Shown here: positions 14,451 through 25,613 of the stretch, in pieces | Position numbering within the stretch: position 1 is the first letter of the stretch | Layout of the letters: each line of letters begins with the position of its first letter | NCBI RefSeq assembly: GCF_041296385.1 | Contig: NC_091014.1 | Span: forward strand, 64,736,578-64,800,577 | Direction: 5' to 3' | Source of the DNA: Aphelocoma coerulescens | Lineage: Eukaryota; Chordata; Aves; Passeriformes; Corvidae | DNA length: 64,000 nucleotides | The notes under the pieces: model-generated | Told to the model about the DNA's origin: nothing | Databases searched by the model: none | Seen by the model: only the letters and a program-made list of their open reading frames with translations | Translations under genes and position numbers: made by a program

Positions 14451-15714
14451 TCTTCAGTACCAGTGTCTGGTATCCCAGGCATCTCATAAGTTCAGGAAAA
14501 ATGGTGAAGGAGGAATGATGATAAAATTCCTTCTGGAGGGATGTGCGTACTTCCAGAAGGTCTTGACTACATTGCCCATCTTCTTTGCAGGACCTTCTTC
14601 TGTGCTTTGCAGGAGCTCTTTAAAGCAGAACTGTGCTTGCCTTGGCCTCTCTGAAAGGCAGCAGAACCCCCAAACAGAAGATGCATCCTGCCCAAGGTGT
14701 GGAGATGAGTAGAGTAAGCTCAATCAGCCCAAAACGCAGTTGGGTCACACCTGCTGATCCATTGTGTTTTGGTAGGTGCTCTGCAGAAGTTGGTTAAGGG
14801 ACAGTGTGAGGAAGGATAAAGAGATGTAACCAGTAATTTGGTGGAGTTTCACTTCCATGTGCGTGTCTGAGGTGACTGTGGCGAGTGAGCCATGAAGACT
14901 TCACTGGGGAAAATGAGTGAGAAGTAAACAAGAAGGGCAGAGATCAGTGTGAAAGGATTTCCTGAGTGACAATAAGTAGATCAAGTGAAGAAAGGGGAGG
15001 GCTGCTTTGTCCTGCCTGCATTTGTCAAGTCTGCTGACAGCAGAAATCTGTCCTGACATCATTGTGCTGGGGAAATGGACACGATGGGGTTGCTGAGGGT
15101 GCAGTGAGGAGGAAAATGTAGCCATTAGGAGCTGAGATGAAAGCCTGTGACTGCATGGCCAGCAGCGAAAGGCTGTGTCTCAAAGTGCAAAATAGAGATG
15201 CTGTCTGAAAATACAGAGGGAAACCCATACGTGGAAAGTTGTTCTGGTTTAAAAATTGTTGCAACAGAGAAAGAAGGCCAGAGAAGGAAAATGAAAACAT
15301 TTCCCCCCCCTAACATCCATTTTCATTGGCATTGCTGGCTGTGACTTCTGTTAATTGCTGTCAGTTTTTTGGCAGAGAATAATGTTTTTCCTGAAGAGCT
15401 CTTTGCTGGATCTTTCTATGAATGCAATACATGATCTTTGTAAGACTTCCGAGGGGAAGTGTATTTATTATGATGCTCATCTCTGCACTTCTCGCTCTTC
15501 CCAGGGAGTTTCGGAGTGTAGGTGAGTTTTAGCCAGACTTATAGAGAAAAGTGGTTTAAAAAGTACGAAGTTTGTAACAGTTTCTCTAAAATTACCAGCT
15601 GAATAGAGAACCTAAGTATCCCCACCTCCTGAAGTGGAATTTGGCTCCACATCTATTCTGTGCAGTGTGGCCAGTTGGCCAAAATGTTGTAGGCTTACCT
15701 TGGCACTGCCACGG

Positions 15715-15759
15715 AACTATGGGAATTCAAACTGAAAACTATGGGAATTTCAAACTGAA
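15715..15759 (+). repeat. Tandem duplication of a 22-23 bp unit at a CR1 edge
   Basis: Two near-identical copies of AACTATGGGAATT(T)CAAACTGAA stand head to tail (15715-15736 and 15737-15759) where the CR1 fragment begins. The second copy runs into CR1 sequence. Confidence 0.75.
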
Positions 15760-15997
15760 AGAGGGGGAAATTAGGTTAGATATATGGAAGAAATTGTTCC
15801 CTGTGAGGGTGCTGAAGCCCTGGCACAGGTTGCCCAGAGAAGCTGTGGCTGCCCCATCCCTGGCAGTGTCCAAGGCCAGGTTGGATGGGACTTTGAGCAA
15901 CTGGGGGTAGTGGCAGGTGTCCCTGCCCCTGGCAGGGGGTTGGAATGAGATGAACTTTAAGGTTCCTTCCAACCCAACCCATTCCATGGTTCCATGA
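15746..15997 (+). repeat. CR1 LINE fragment (3' end)
   Basis: It contains GAAGAAATTGTTCCCTGTGA, TGGCAGTGTCCAAGGCCAGG and a tail CCATTCCATGGTTCCATGA, the standard CR1 plus-strand 3' end. Confidence 0.9.
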
Positions 15998-17581
15998 ATT
16001 ACGTAATGCACTTCTAGTATTTCAGCCTATAAGCTATTGCTCTGTGTTATGATTACTTCAGATTTTGTTCTAATAAAATTAGCCAAGCTCACAATTATCA
16101 AGAGAGGGGAAATACTTAAGTGATCCAGCTGAGTCCTATAAATAGAGAATAGGAGAAGCAAAGTTCTTTTGCGCCTGGGGAAATATGGAAGTAAGCACAG
16201 CCAAGTGTAAATTTTAGAAAGTGGTGGGTTCCCTCCTCTCATTTATCTTGCTTAACTATTCAAAGACTCCTCCTAGTAATATGTTCTGTTCTGTCTTGCA
16301 GACTTTTCTAGGTTGCCAGAAACTTGAAATTTCTTAGGTAATGTTTAATGAATAATGTATCTGCTCACTGAGTAAAAATTTGAGACTATAATTTTTTGGA
16401 ACAGTTACGTTGATTAAGTTGAAAGTACCTCACCTTGTTTCTGTTTCAGAAATTGCATTTTGTTACAGTGAGATTTTGGTAGTCATGTCATACCATGGCT
16501 TTAAACCATGTGCTTAACTGGCTTTTAAAACTTCTCTTAATTCAAATTTAAATAGATTTCAGCTGTAGGATGTATTTTATTTCCTGCATCCTTCAGTGCA
16601 AACTTGGAAGGGGAGGAATGGGCTCATTTGTATGCTAGGTTCACCACAATATAGAGGAAGAAGGTGTTGTGTTTTGGTCCATATCTTGAAATGTGGGAAG
16701 TGTAATAAGTTTTTTGTATGTTTGTGGTTTTTTATTTTTCTGAAATTTGCCCTCAGCTCACATTTGAGGTGCAGGGAGCACCTCTCTGACAGCTGAGACT
16801 CAGGGTGGCTGTAGTCAAAGGACAAAGCAAATGCTGCATGTGGACTGAAGTATAAAGAACAGATTCAGTCCTACAAAACCAAGAGTTAAAGCAGGTCTTG
16901 CCAAAAGGCAGCAGATGAGCTCATTGCCTCATTAGTGTAAATATTGGCAATTACACACTAATGTCTTCAGTCCCTCAGCTGGGTGTGAGTGTTTGTGGAC
17001 AAGCCGTGAGGGGAGAGGGGAAAAGTTGAATGGGTGGAGCTGTGTCTTCCTTGGAACCAGTTTGGAAAATGACCTATTTTGTCTCCTTTGAAGCCAGGGC
17101 ATTTTGAGGTCTAAGGTGACTTTGAAGTAAGGTGTGTGTATTGTAGCTTTTGTATAAATATTTCCTCTGCAATGAACCAGCTTGCTTATTTCTCTGCTCT
17201 TTTTTTTTCACTCCCACACACTATTTAGACTATATTAAAGATATATAGATGTGACTTCCACCTAATGCTGCTGTTTATTAATAAAGTGGTATGTAATAAA
17301 GCTGTTTTCTCAAATGCACTATATATTTGCTACTAATGAGGAACAAATACTTACACAGCTTTGGAAAACATTACAGTGCAGTAAATGTCTGCCTGTTGAC
17401 TGAGATGATGAATCAGGAGATATTTATTTAATGCACATGTCTTTTTTTGAGCTGTTTGTCACAGCATTTATATGCAGTGCAGGCTCATTGGCTAATGTAT
17501 CTGGAAAAGGATATTCCTCTGCCACAGAGTAACTCCAACCCAGCTGCTGTCTGAACCTCTGCTGTGCTGCCACCAGCTATC

Positions 17582-18034
17582 CTGCTGGAGCCAGTCCAGA
17601 GCAGGGACACCAAGGGCAGCAGAGGGATGGAGCAGCTCTGCTGTGAGGAAAGACTGAGGGAATTGGGATTGTTCAGCCTGGAGAAGGGAAGGCTTTGGGT
17701 GACCTCATTGTGGCCTTGCAGTGCCTGAAGGGAGCCCACAGGAAAGATGGAGAGAGACTCTTGACAAGGGCCTGGAGTGACAGAGCAAGGGGGAATGGCT
17801 TCACACTGACAGAGAGCAGGGTTAGATTGGATATAAGGAAGAAATTCTTCCCTGTGAGGCCCTGGTTGCCCAGGGAAGCTGTGGCTGCCTCATCCCTGGC
17901 AGTGTCCAAGGCCAGGCTGGATGGGGCTCTGAGACACCTGGGATAGTGGAAGGTGTCCCTGCCCATGGCGGGGGTTGAAATGAGATGGGCTTTAAGGTCT
18001 CTTCCAACCCACACCATTGTGTAATTCTATGATC
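17582..18034 (+). repeat. CR1 LINE fragment, about 450 bp
   Basis: It starts near CCTGCTGGAGCCAGTCCAGA and runs through GGCAGTGTCCAAGGCCAGGC to the tail ACCATTGTGTAATTCTATGA. It includes the block before the 3' UTR that is lost in shorter copies. Related copies are at 33080 (minus), 51626 and 53516. Confidence 0.92.
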
Positions 18035-20954
18035 CAGCCCTTCCTAGAACAGTGGTGGCCAGTGAGGTTTTCTAAGATCAATCCTGCCTCTCTAGGATTG
18101 TGATGTTTCAAACTGACAATTTTGTTTGTTAGTAGCTAAACTACAGAATGAGGAAAAGGAGTGCTTCATGTAAAATGAAGGTGATACTTCAGTCCTAATC
18201 CTGAAACAGATTCAGGGTTGGGATTTAGTGAGTAAGCCTGCTTGAATTGAATTCACACTTGTATCATAGTAAATCCTGTCTCAAGAGCTGAAAGAAGTGC
18301 TGCATCAGGTATTGTTTTGATTTGCTAGTACATATCCTAAATATAATGTTCTTAAGTTTCAAATTTTAAAATTTCTGCTTTAGAAACACTCTGACTGAAA
18401 TCTAGTAGAAACAAGGATCCTTGAAACTCTGACTTGAGTGCTGTCAACATTTCCAAAACACCCTTGGGTTTTTGTACCACAAGTCCATGTGGAGTTCAAA
18501 TGCTTTTTATATCTGATCTTAGGAAAAGGAGAGTATTAATTTCAGAGTTGTTAGTCTTGTTGAATTAATTCAAGTGCAAGAGCGCAAAACCTACTGTTAA
18601 AAATGCAAGGTTATGCTCTCAGCCGTGGCCAAATACAAAGGATCTTTAGTAAGCCATCTGTTTCCTTGGCTCATCTGCTGGCTTTTCCTTTCCAACATTT
18701 TGTGGGGATTTGAAAATGTTTTGCAGCACAGTTGGGTCAAACCTTGCGGCTCCAAACTTAAGATACAAAGTGTTACAGACACTTAAAGGAGCACTATCAC
18801 TCCAGCCATCTATCTGTGTTCGTGACAGCTGGTTGGAACTCATCTTTATGAAGGCCATGAGCATCTCAGTCACAGTTTGTGATTCTGGAGGTTTGTAGCT
18901 ATGTCATCATTTGTATCCCAAGTTGGATGAATGTTTTGTGCTGCAGTTAAATCATTATTAAGTGGTGTCTGGTTTCTTCATATTGTCACGTGTGATTTAG
19001 ATTAAAACACTGTGCAGGAAGATGTCCTGAAGACTTAACATGCTTGCTGAAGTCAGAGATCAGTCTTAGAATTAAAATGCTGAAGTCAAAAATACAGTTT
19101 TCAAGATGGAAGAATTATTTCAGGTAATAACTCAATAGTTGCCATTAACAAAGTGTATATATTTGCAAGAGCTGACAAGAAGTGTGGATGAATGCTTTAC
19201 TTCCTCCTATCACTCCTCCATCCCCCCCAAAAAACAAGTTAATTCCTTCTAGGTAATTATCACCAATACAAAGAGAAGAGACAATTTGTTTTTTCTGTGC
19301 TGTAAAGATTGCAGCTCAAGGAGAGATTGTAGCTCAGGGAGAGATTGGGAATGTTCTCTAATTAGGCAAAATACCAGTTGTAGCATTCCCTGCTTCAGAA
19401 CAATGTGTCTTTCCCTCATTTTTTTCCCACCAAATTGTTAGCTGTATTGCATCAGGAGAAATTGCAGTGCAAGCAGCAGTTTCTGTTCTAGGCAGCTGAG
19501 GGTTCCTGGATGGAAGTAAACTGGTAATTTGTCTGGGAAACTGCGACTTGGGGAATTTTGGGTTATCCAGAGGCACGATTTCGTGCAGCCATTGTTGCCA
19601 GAAACAACTGCCTGCACTTCAATGCTTGTACATACTCCTGTGTTGGTGCTATGCTGTCCCCTCACAGGTGAGGGGGATGTGTTGTGTGTTTGGATATCAC
19701 TTGTGGTATCAGGATTTTGGCCTCTTTGACACAATGTCAGACCATCTTTTGGCCAGTCTCATGGAAGAAAATTCTTTGGTCTTAAACTCTGTCTCAAGCT
19801 TGTTCTCAACACTGTCATCTTCATGGCTGTGGGACCTCTGGTTTATTTGTTTCAAGTAGTGCTTATTATCTCAGAGCATTCTTCTGGAATAGCAAAAGAA
19901 TAACCTCCACAAGGGTTAGTTCAACAAAAAAAAATTGGATGCTACCTCTGTGAAAACACTTTTCTTTTCAAAGAAAGTCATAGGTTGATTTTAAATCCAC
20001 AGACTGTTCTTTTCTGATAAAGGATAAAAGTTTTGCCTGCAGAAGACTTCCACTTGATATTTTTGACTTGAACTTGGCATGAAATATTTTTGCCCATTTA
20101 CTGATGGGAGGCTGCATATCTTGTAGGATATTTCTTCTTCATCAGTCTAAGGGAGGAGGCTTTTTGGTAAATACTAGGGAGCTTATTTCTAGTAGCCAAT
20201 TCTGTCTTTGCAGTTATCTTCATCAGGAAAATGTTACTTGGCTCCATACCAGGATTCTTCTGGTAGGGAAGACCTTCCAAAAGCATCCATGTTCATGCTC
20301 TTCTGAATGAATGGTTTGTAAGCTCTTTCTGGGTAGCTGGACTGGCTTATTTGTGCTCCTTTGTTTGGTATTTTCCAATCAAGCCTTACTAGCACTGACT
20401 AATTATTCTTATTAATGGCTTACAGCATGGGTGGAACAAGCTGCCTGTTTGTCCAGGGCCCTACCTGGTATCATAATAGGGAAAAACAAGGAGCACAACT
20501 GGGCCATAGTGCACTGGGAATGAAAACTAAAGGGTAAATGCCAAACTTCAAATGATGCCTGGTTATTGCTAATTACAAATGAAAGCATCCTGACTTTAAA
20601 GTGTACTAAACAACATGCTGGTGACTTGCTGGGGTTACAGAAAGTCACTGAACTTGTTGGTCAAAATTCTGCTGCAGCAAGATTTTAGCCCTGATTTGAG
20701 GTGCATGATGCTTTCAGGCAGTGTGAACTAAAAATTAGAAATGAGGTGAAATCGTCATCTTGATTTTAGCTCTTGGGTTTCCTTGACTTTACACTTATGG
20801 CAAGATGTTCTGCAAACATCTGTGTGGAATATAATTTTTTTTCTTAAATGCTAGAAAAGTATACTTTGCATTTAGTCTGATCTGCTTGTCTTTTGTGAAG
20901 CTCCAGCCTTTTCTATATTTTGTAAACGAGTTGTGGAGAGGTAGCTAAATAGTA

Positions 20955-21130
20955 GCGCATATATATATATATATATATATATATGCATGCTATATATATA
21001 TATATATGCATGCTATATATATATATGCATGCTATATATATATATGCATGCTATATATATATATGCATGCTATATATATATGCATGCTATATATATATTT
21101 GTGTGTGCATATATGTAGATATATATATGC
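20955..21130. repeat. AT-rich minisatellite with six GCATGC nodes
   Basis: Runs of TA dinucleotides are interrupted by the palindrome GCATGC at 20985, 21008, 21027, 21046, 21065 and 21082. The central spacing is exactly 19 bp, with 23 and 17 at the ends. Every unit is self-complementary, so the whole array can fold as hairpins or cruciforms. It lies in the RASSF8 leader intron. Confidence 0.95.
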
Positions 21131-22044
21131 TGGATTTTTTTTACACTTAAAAACTGAACAAATATCTGAAAGAGTAAGATACCATCAGCCAATTAGGATA
21201 AAAGAGGAATTTAGGGAAAATGCTTAATGCATGGTAAACAAGGTAATTGAGGAGGCTTCAGGCAAGGTAATGGAGAAGTGGGGGAAGGAAGTAGCTATGG
21301 AATGCCAGATTTCCACTGCTTGGTCCAAGCAGAACTACATGTGGCTATGGAGCCGATGGCTGACAAACTGGGGAAAAGCTGTGATCACAGGCATGCTTTG
21401 GCTTGTGTGCCTCTCAGTAAATTAGTTTTGCATTCCTATTCCCAGTCATTGCTGAAATAAGTTATGCATAAGGTGAACTGGTTTTGAACTTACAGGATTA
21501 AGAAACCTCAAGTGAGATTTTTTTTTTTTTTTTCTCCAACCCTTCCATTGGCTTCAGAAAGAAATTTGCACAGTATTAGAGGTAAGGATTATTTTGCCTA
21601 TTCGAACATAAAAGCACAATGTTCATTCTGGACAAAGATTTTAGGTCAAAAAGTATATTTGGGGCTGTCAATGACCCTCAGTGGGGAGGCAAATCAGCTT
21701 TTGCTGGTGTGAAACTTAACTAACAGCAAATAAAGAACTGAATACCTATGAAGGAAAACTAAAGGCTAATAAAAAGGTGCTACAGAGTTATATTTGGGAA
21801 GCAGACGTAAGCACGTGGCCAGAAGATTTTCTGGTTTTCAGACCTCTCTATGAACTTCTACTGTACAATCCTAGAAACCAAACCAATCTTAGATTTTTTT
21901 TTTTTTATTTACTACAGATGAGCTTTGCTTAGAAACTCTGAGACATGGTGATTTCAGCACAGAGATTTTACATTTCTGATGCGAGTGTGTGTTCTTAGTG
22001 GCAGGTCCCCAAAGGAATCCTGTGAGTACTTGTGAGGCACATGG

Positions 22045-22199
22045 AATCACAGAATCCATGGAGGAAAAGGACCTACAAGATCACTGAGTCCAACCTGTGA
22101 TTGGTCCCCACCTTGTCAACTGAACCAGAGCGCTGAGTGCCACGTCCAGTTGTCCCTTGAACACTTCCAGGGATGGGGACTCCACCTGGGCAGCCCTTT
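22045..22199 (-). repeat. CR1 LINE fragment (3' end)
   Basis: It starts AATCACAGAATCCATGGAGG and contains GATCACTGAGTCCAACCTGT and GGGATGGGGACTCCACCTGG, the subfamily related to the copy at 24571. Confidence 0.85.
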
Positions 22200-24570
22200 T
22201 GTTAACGCACTCCTTTAATTCAGCCCTGCCTGTTGGTCTGAGGGACGCATGTACTGCAAATTCTTTATCTTATTTAGTCTATTAAAACTGTTTGTCCTGT
22301 AAGAAATGAATGGGAATGTTTCCCCTGAGCTTGAACTGTTTCAAAGGCACTTTGTTCAGATCATTTGCAGCTTTGGTGGATGCTTTTCTTCAAACTTGGA
22401 AGTGTCAGCAAATATCTCCTTATTATATGATGCCTCTCTTCAGTCTTTTCTTTTTTAAAGATTGACTGTAGGAAAATAAATGACCAAACCTGATCTGCAC
22501 TGAGCACAAGACTGTACGTTGTGTGCTGACAGGGGGGAAAAAAGGCATTTGCTGGCTTGCTAAATTGAGATAATACTTTGGATGTTGACAGACAGAAAAA
22601 CAATTAGATCTGTTGGATGCTTTGCTGACGTGTGCGTTGTCACATGGAGAGATGGCTTGGTCTGTGCCAGGAAATCTGAACTGTTCAACCCTCAGCAAGT
22701 TATTAAGTTAATTAATAAAGTTCCTTACAGCTGGGCTTGGAATGTGAGGTCTGTTTATTTGTGAAGACAACTGGTCCAAGAATAAATAGCAGAGGTCACT
22801 GATGGGACCTGTGAGGTGTTTTCTCAGTCACTGCTGTGTTACAGGCTAGTAAAAGATTTTCTTCTGCTTAGTTTACTGGTGCATTAAAATGGTGTTAACC
22901 TGACTGAAGTGTTTGTGTTTGTACGCAGTTAATGCTTGTGCAGATAGAAGTTTTCTTGGAATTACCTAGCTTTATCTGGGAAAATGTTTATGAAAACCTC
23001 TTTGGATTTTCAGGTTCTTGTTCATGTCTCAGAAGACTGTTTCTGTATACATTGATATTCTTAAAAGCAATCACTTTTCTATTGAGTGTACAAGTCTGTT
23101 TGAGATCTGGTTTTACTTACATATTTGGTATACTTTTATAAATTTTATACTTCTGAGCAGGTAAGTTTGGGCAGGGCTTTTGGGGGTGTGTGCTGGCCTG
23201 ACTTTACTGCTTGGTGCTTCTCTGCTAAAGCTTGTCCTGTCAGTGTGGTGGGACCTGTGTGGCTCTAACAGGCTCTGAGGTTGTTGCTGCCCCAGCCTGT
23301 CAGGTGAGGATCTTCCAGGTGTCCTCTGCATCATGTGTCAGTATTTGTCAGCTGCTGGATGAACTGTTTGGTTGTAGATGGAAAGTCACTTTTCCCCTCT
23401 AGCTTGGGGGCTGCACTGGTGCATCTTTTAGATGCAGGAAGAGAAGTTCACTTCCCCAGGAGAAAGCAGCTCTGGTGAGACTGTAAATGTGAACAGCACT
23501 AAGTATTTGCGTAGTGTTCTCTGCACCATTTCTGCCTCCACGTGCAGTTCTGTTCAATCCATCAGCATCATCAGGTTCCATGTTTCTTCTGTAACCCTAC
23601 CCTGCCTGTCTTCACTAATATCCCCTAAATAATTTTCAGATTTCTTTTATTCCATCCCTGTGTTATCCATTTTCCTGGTACTTAATTCTTCAAAAATATT
23701 GTCTTTGGTTTTATCACTTTATCCATATGGTATTATCTGAGTACACGAGCTTCTTGTATTGTATTATCACAGTTTATTTTCCCTCTATCTGCTTAAGTAG
23801 CTCAGCTGTTTCATTACGTTTTCTTTATTTGGTTTTGGGTTTTTGTTGTTAATTGGTTTGTAGGTGGGTTTTGGGTGTTTGCGTTCTTGTTAGTTTCTGG
23901 GGTTTTTTAAGACTTAATCATCATTATTGGTGGTTTGGTTTTTGTTTCATTTTTGAGGGAAGGTGCTATCTTTTGAAGACGATAATTTGTGGTGGGTTTA
24001 CTTTGAAATTTTTTTGTTTAGTATCATTGCAGTGCCTATAGAAAAACCTAGGAAAAGACATTAGACGTCTGTTTCCTCACAGAACCAGCATAGTGCTGGC
24101 AGGGGTTAAAGCACCCCTACAACACTTTCCCTGATGCATCTCCTTGTTTTAGAGGGAGAGAGAAGCAATCTGTCTGCTTGCTTTGCTTTCTGGGTGCTGG
24201 TACAAGATGCACAGGTTTGCTGGGAATAGGAACCTTCAGCTGCTTCTGCAGGGAGACAAAATTTGGACTCTCATGGATGGCTGTAATTAAAAATGTTTCC
24301 CCCTTGTTTTTCTGCAGCCCCACCTGCTAGAAATTACTGAACCAAAAGCATCCCTGACCAGTCCCTGGAGACATCCAGGCAGCATATAAAGGAATAGGGG
24401 CACCTGTTACTGGAAACTGTTACGAGTTTATTCTGGAGTTGTTTCAGTGCTATTTCTCTGAGTGCTCTTTTTGTAACAACTTGTAAAATTTTAGGAAATG
24501 CCCAAAGTTTCATTACAGTTCATGTCTGCAGAAGAGGTAGACGTTGTTAAGGCATGGGATCCTAGAATGG

Positions 24571-25300
24571 AATCATAGAATTAATGAGGTTGGACAAGAC
24601 CTTCAAAATCATTGAGCCCAACCTTTGGCCAACCTCCACCTTGTCACTCAGCCCAGAGCAGAGTGCCCCGGCCAGGCCTTCCTTGGACACCTCCAGGGAT
24701 GGGGACTCCAGACCTCCCTGGGCAGCCCCTGCCAAGGCCTGAGCACCCTTTCCATGAAGAAATTCCTCCTAATGTCCAACCTGACTTTCCCCTGGCACAG
24801 CTTGAAGCCGTTCCCTCTCCTCCTGTCCCTTGTTCCCTGGGAGCAGAGCCTGAGTTCCCCTGGCTGCCCCCTCCTGTCAGGGAGTTGTGCAGAGCCAGAA
24901 GGTTCCCCCTGAGCCTCCTTTTCTCCAGGCTGAGCCCCTTTCCCAGCTCCCTCAGCTGCTCCTCATCAGGCTTGTGCTGCAGCCCCTTCCCCAGCTCCAT
25001 TCCCTTCCTTGGACATGATCCAGCCCTTCCATGTCCTTCCTGTAGGGGCAGGCCCAGAACTGGACACAGCATTTGGGGTGAGGCCTCACCAGTGCCCACA
25101 ACAGGGGGACAGTCATTGCCCTGGCCCTGCTGGCCACACCATAGCTGACGCAGGCCAGGTGCCATTGGCCTTCTTGCCCACCTGGGCACAGCTGGGCTCA
25201 TGTTCAGCTGCTGTTGACCAGCACCCCCTGGTCCTTTTCTGCTGGGCACTTTCCAGCCACTCTGCCCCCAAAATGTGTGGATGTTTGGTTCCTGTTGTTG
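24571..25300 (-). repeat. CR1 LINE fragment, about 700 bp
   Basis: It starts AATCATAGAATTAATGAGGT and runs through CCAGGGATGGGGACTCCAGA and GAAGAAATTCCTCCTAATGT to a region rich in CTCCTTTTCTCCAGGCTGAG. It is the longest CR1 copy in the window and ends a little over 100 bp before the acceptor of the first coding RASSF8 exon. Open frames of 178 and 201 codons inside it are not conserved proteins. Confidence 0.92.
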
Positions 25301-25417
25301 TTTTTAAAGAAAGGAGGCTGTGTTGGCTCTCCTACCTGATAGATGTCAAGGTGAAATAGTCAACTTTTCAAATTGGTGGTTCCTTGCTCTAAACACCAGG
25401 ATTTTTCTCTGTTCCAG

Positions 25418-25613
25418 CTGCTGCAGGAAGTCAGCTGCGTTGTCTCTGGTGCAGCTGCAAGAATGACTTGACTGATTTGCATTCATGGCTCTTGGATGAT
25501 CTGGTGAACCATGGAGCTCAAAGTATGGGTCGATGGAGTGCAGAGAATTGTGTGTGGGGTCACCGAAGTCACAACATGCCAGGAAGTTGTAATAGCCCTT
25601 GCTCAGGCTATTG
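25418..25613 (+). CDS. RASSF8: RASSF8 first coding exon (5' UTR 25418-25510, CDS 25511-25613)
   Basis: The acceptor is TTTTTCTCTGTTCCAG ending at 25417, and the donor is GTGAGT from 25614. The exon holds 93 nt of leader and 103 nt of coding sequence: 34 codons plus the first base of Gly35, so phase 1. It encodes the first two strands of the RA domain. The exact acceptor is inferred from the best pyrimidine tract; another AG lies a few bases downstream. The leader contains three very short upstream ORFs. A CR1 copy ends only about 120-140 bp upstream of the acceptor. Confidence 0.93.
25463..25507 (+). promoter_or_regulatory. RASSF8: Three short upstream ORFs in the RASSF8 leader
   Basis: Within the 48 bases before the RASSF8 ATG there are three tiny ORFs: ATG at 25463 (2 codons, stop 25469-25471), ATG at 25485 (4 codons, stop 25497-25499) and ATG at 25496 (3 codons, stop 25505-25507). 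The last ends three bases before the main ATG. None overlaps the main start, so reinitiation or leaky scanning is possible. The main ATG has a much better context. Confidence 0.6.

Larger units (their letters stand above)
8836..25417 (+). other. RASSF8: Probable RASSF8 leader intron
   Basis: If the leader exon is real this is a 16.6 kb intron. It holds CR1 fragments at 8932, 9366, 14268, 15746, 17582, 22045 and 24571 and the GCATGC array near 21.0 kb. Open frames up to 153 codons (for example 10121-10582, minus) show no recognisable domain. The stretches 9554-14267, 18035-20954 and 22200-24570 show nothing further to me. Confidence 0.55.

Noticed and set aside
21006..21227. 73-codon frame rich in Tyr and Ile
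   Set aside because: A translation of the TA/GCATGC array; repetitive by nature.
24612..25249. Open frames of 178 (plus) and 201 (minus) codons
   Set aside because: They lie entirely in a CR1 3' fragment, overlap each other on opposite strands and show no reverse transcriptase or endonuclease motif.
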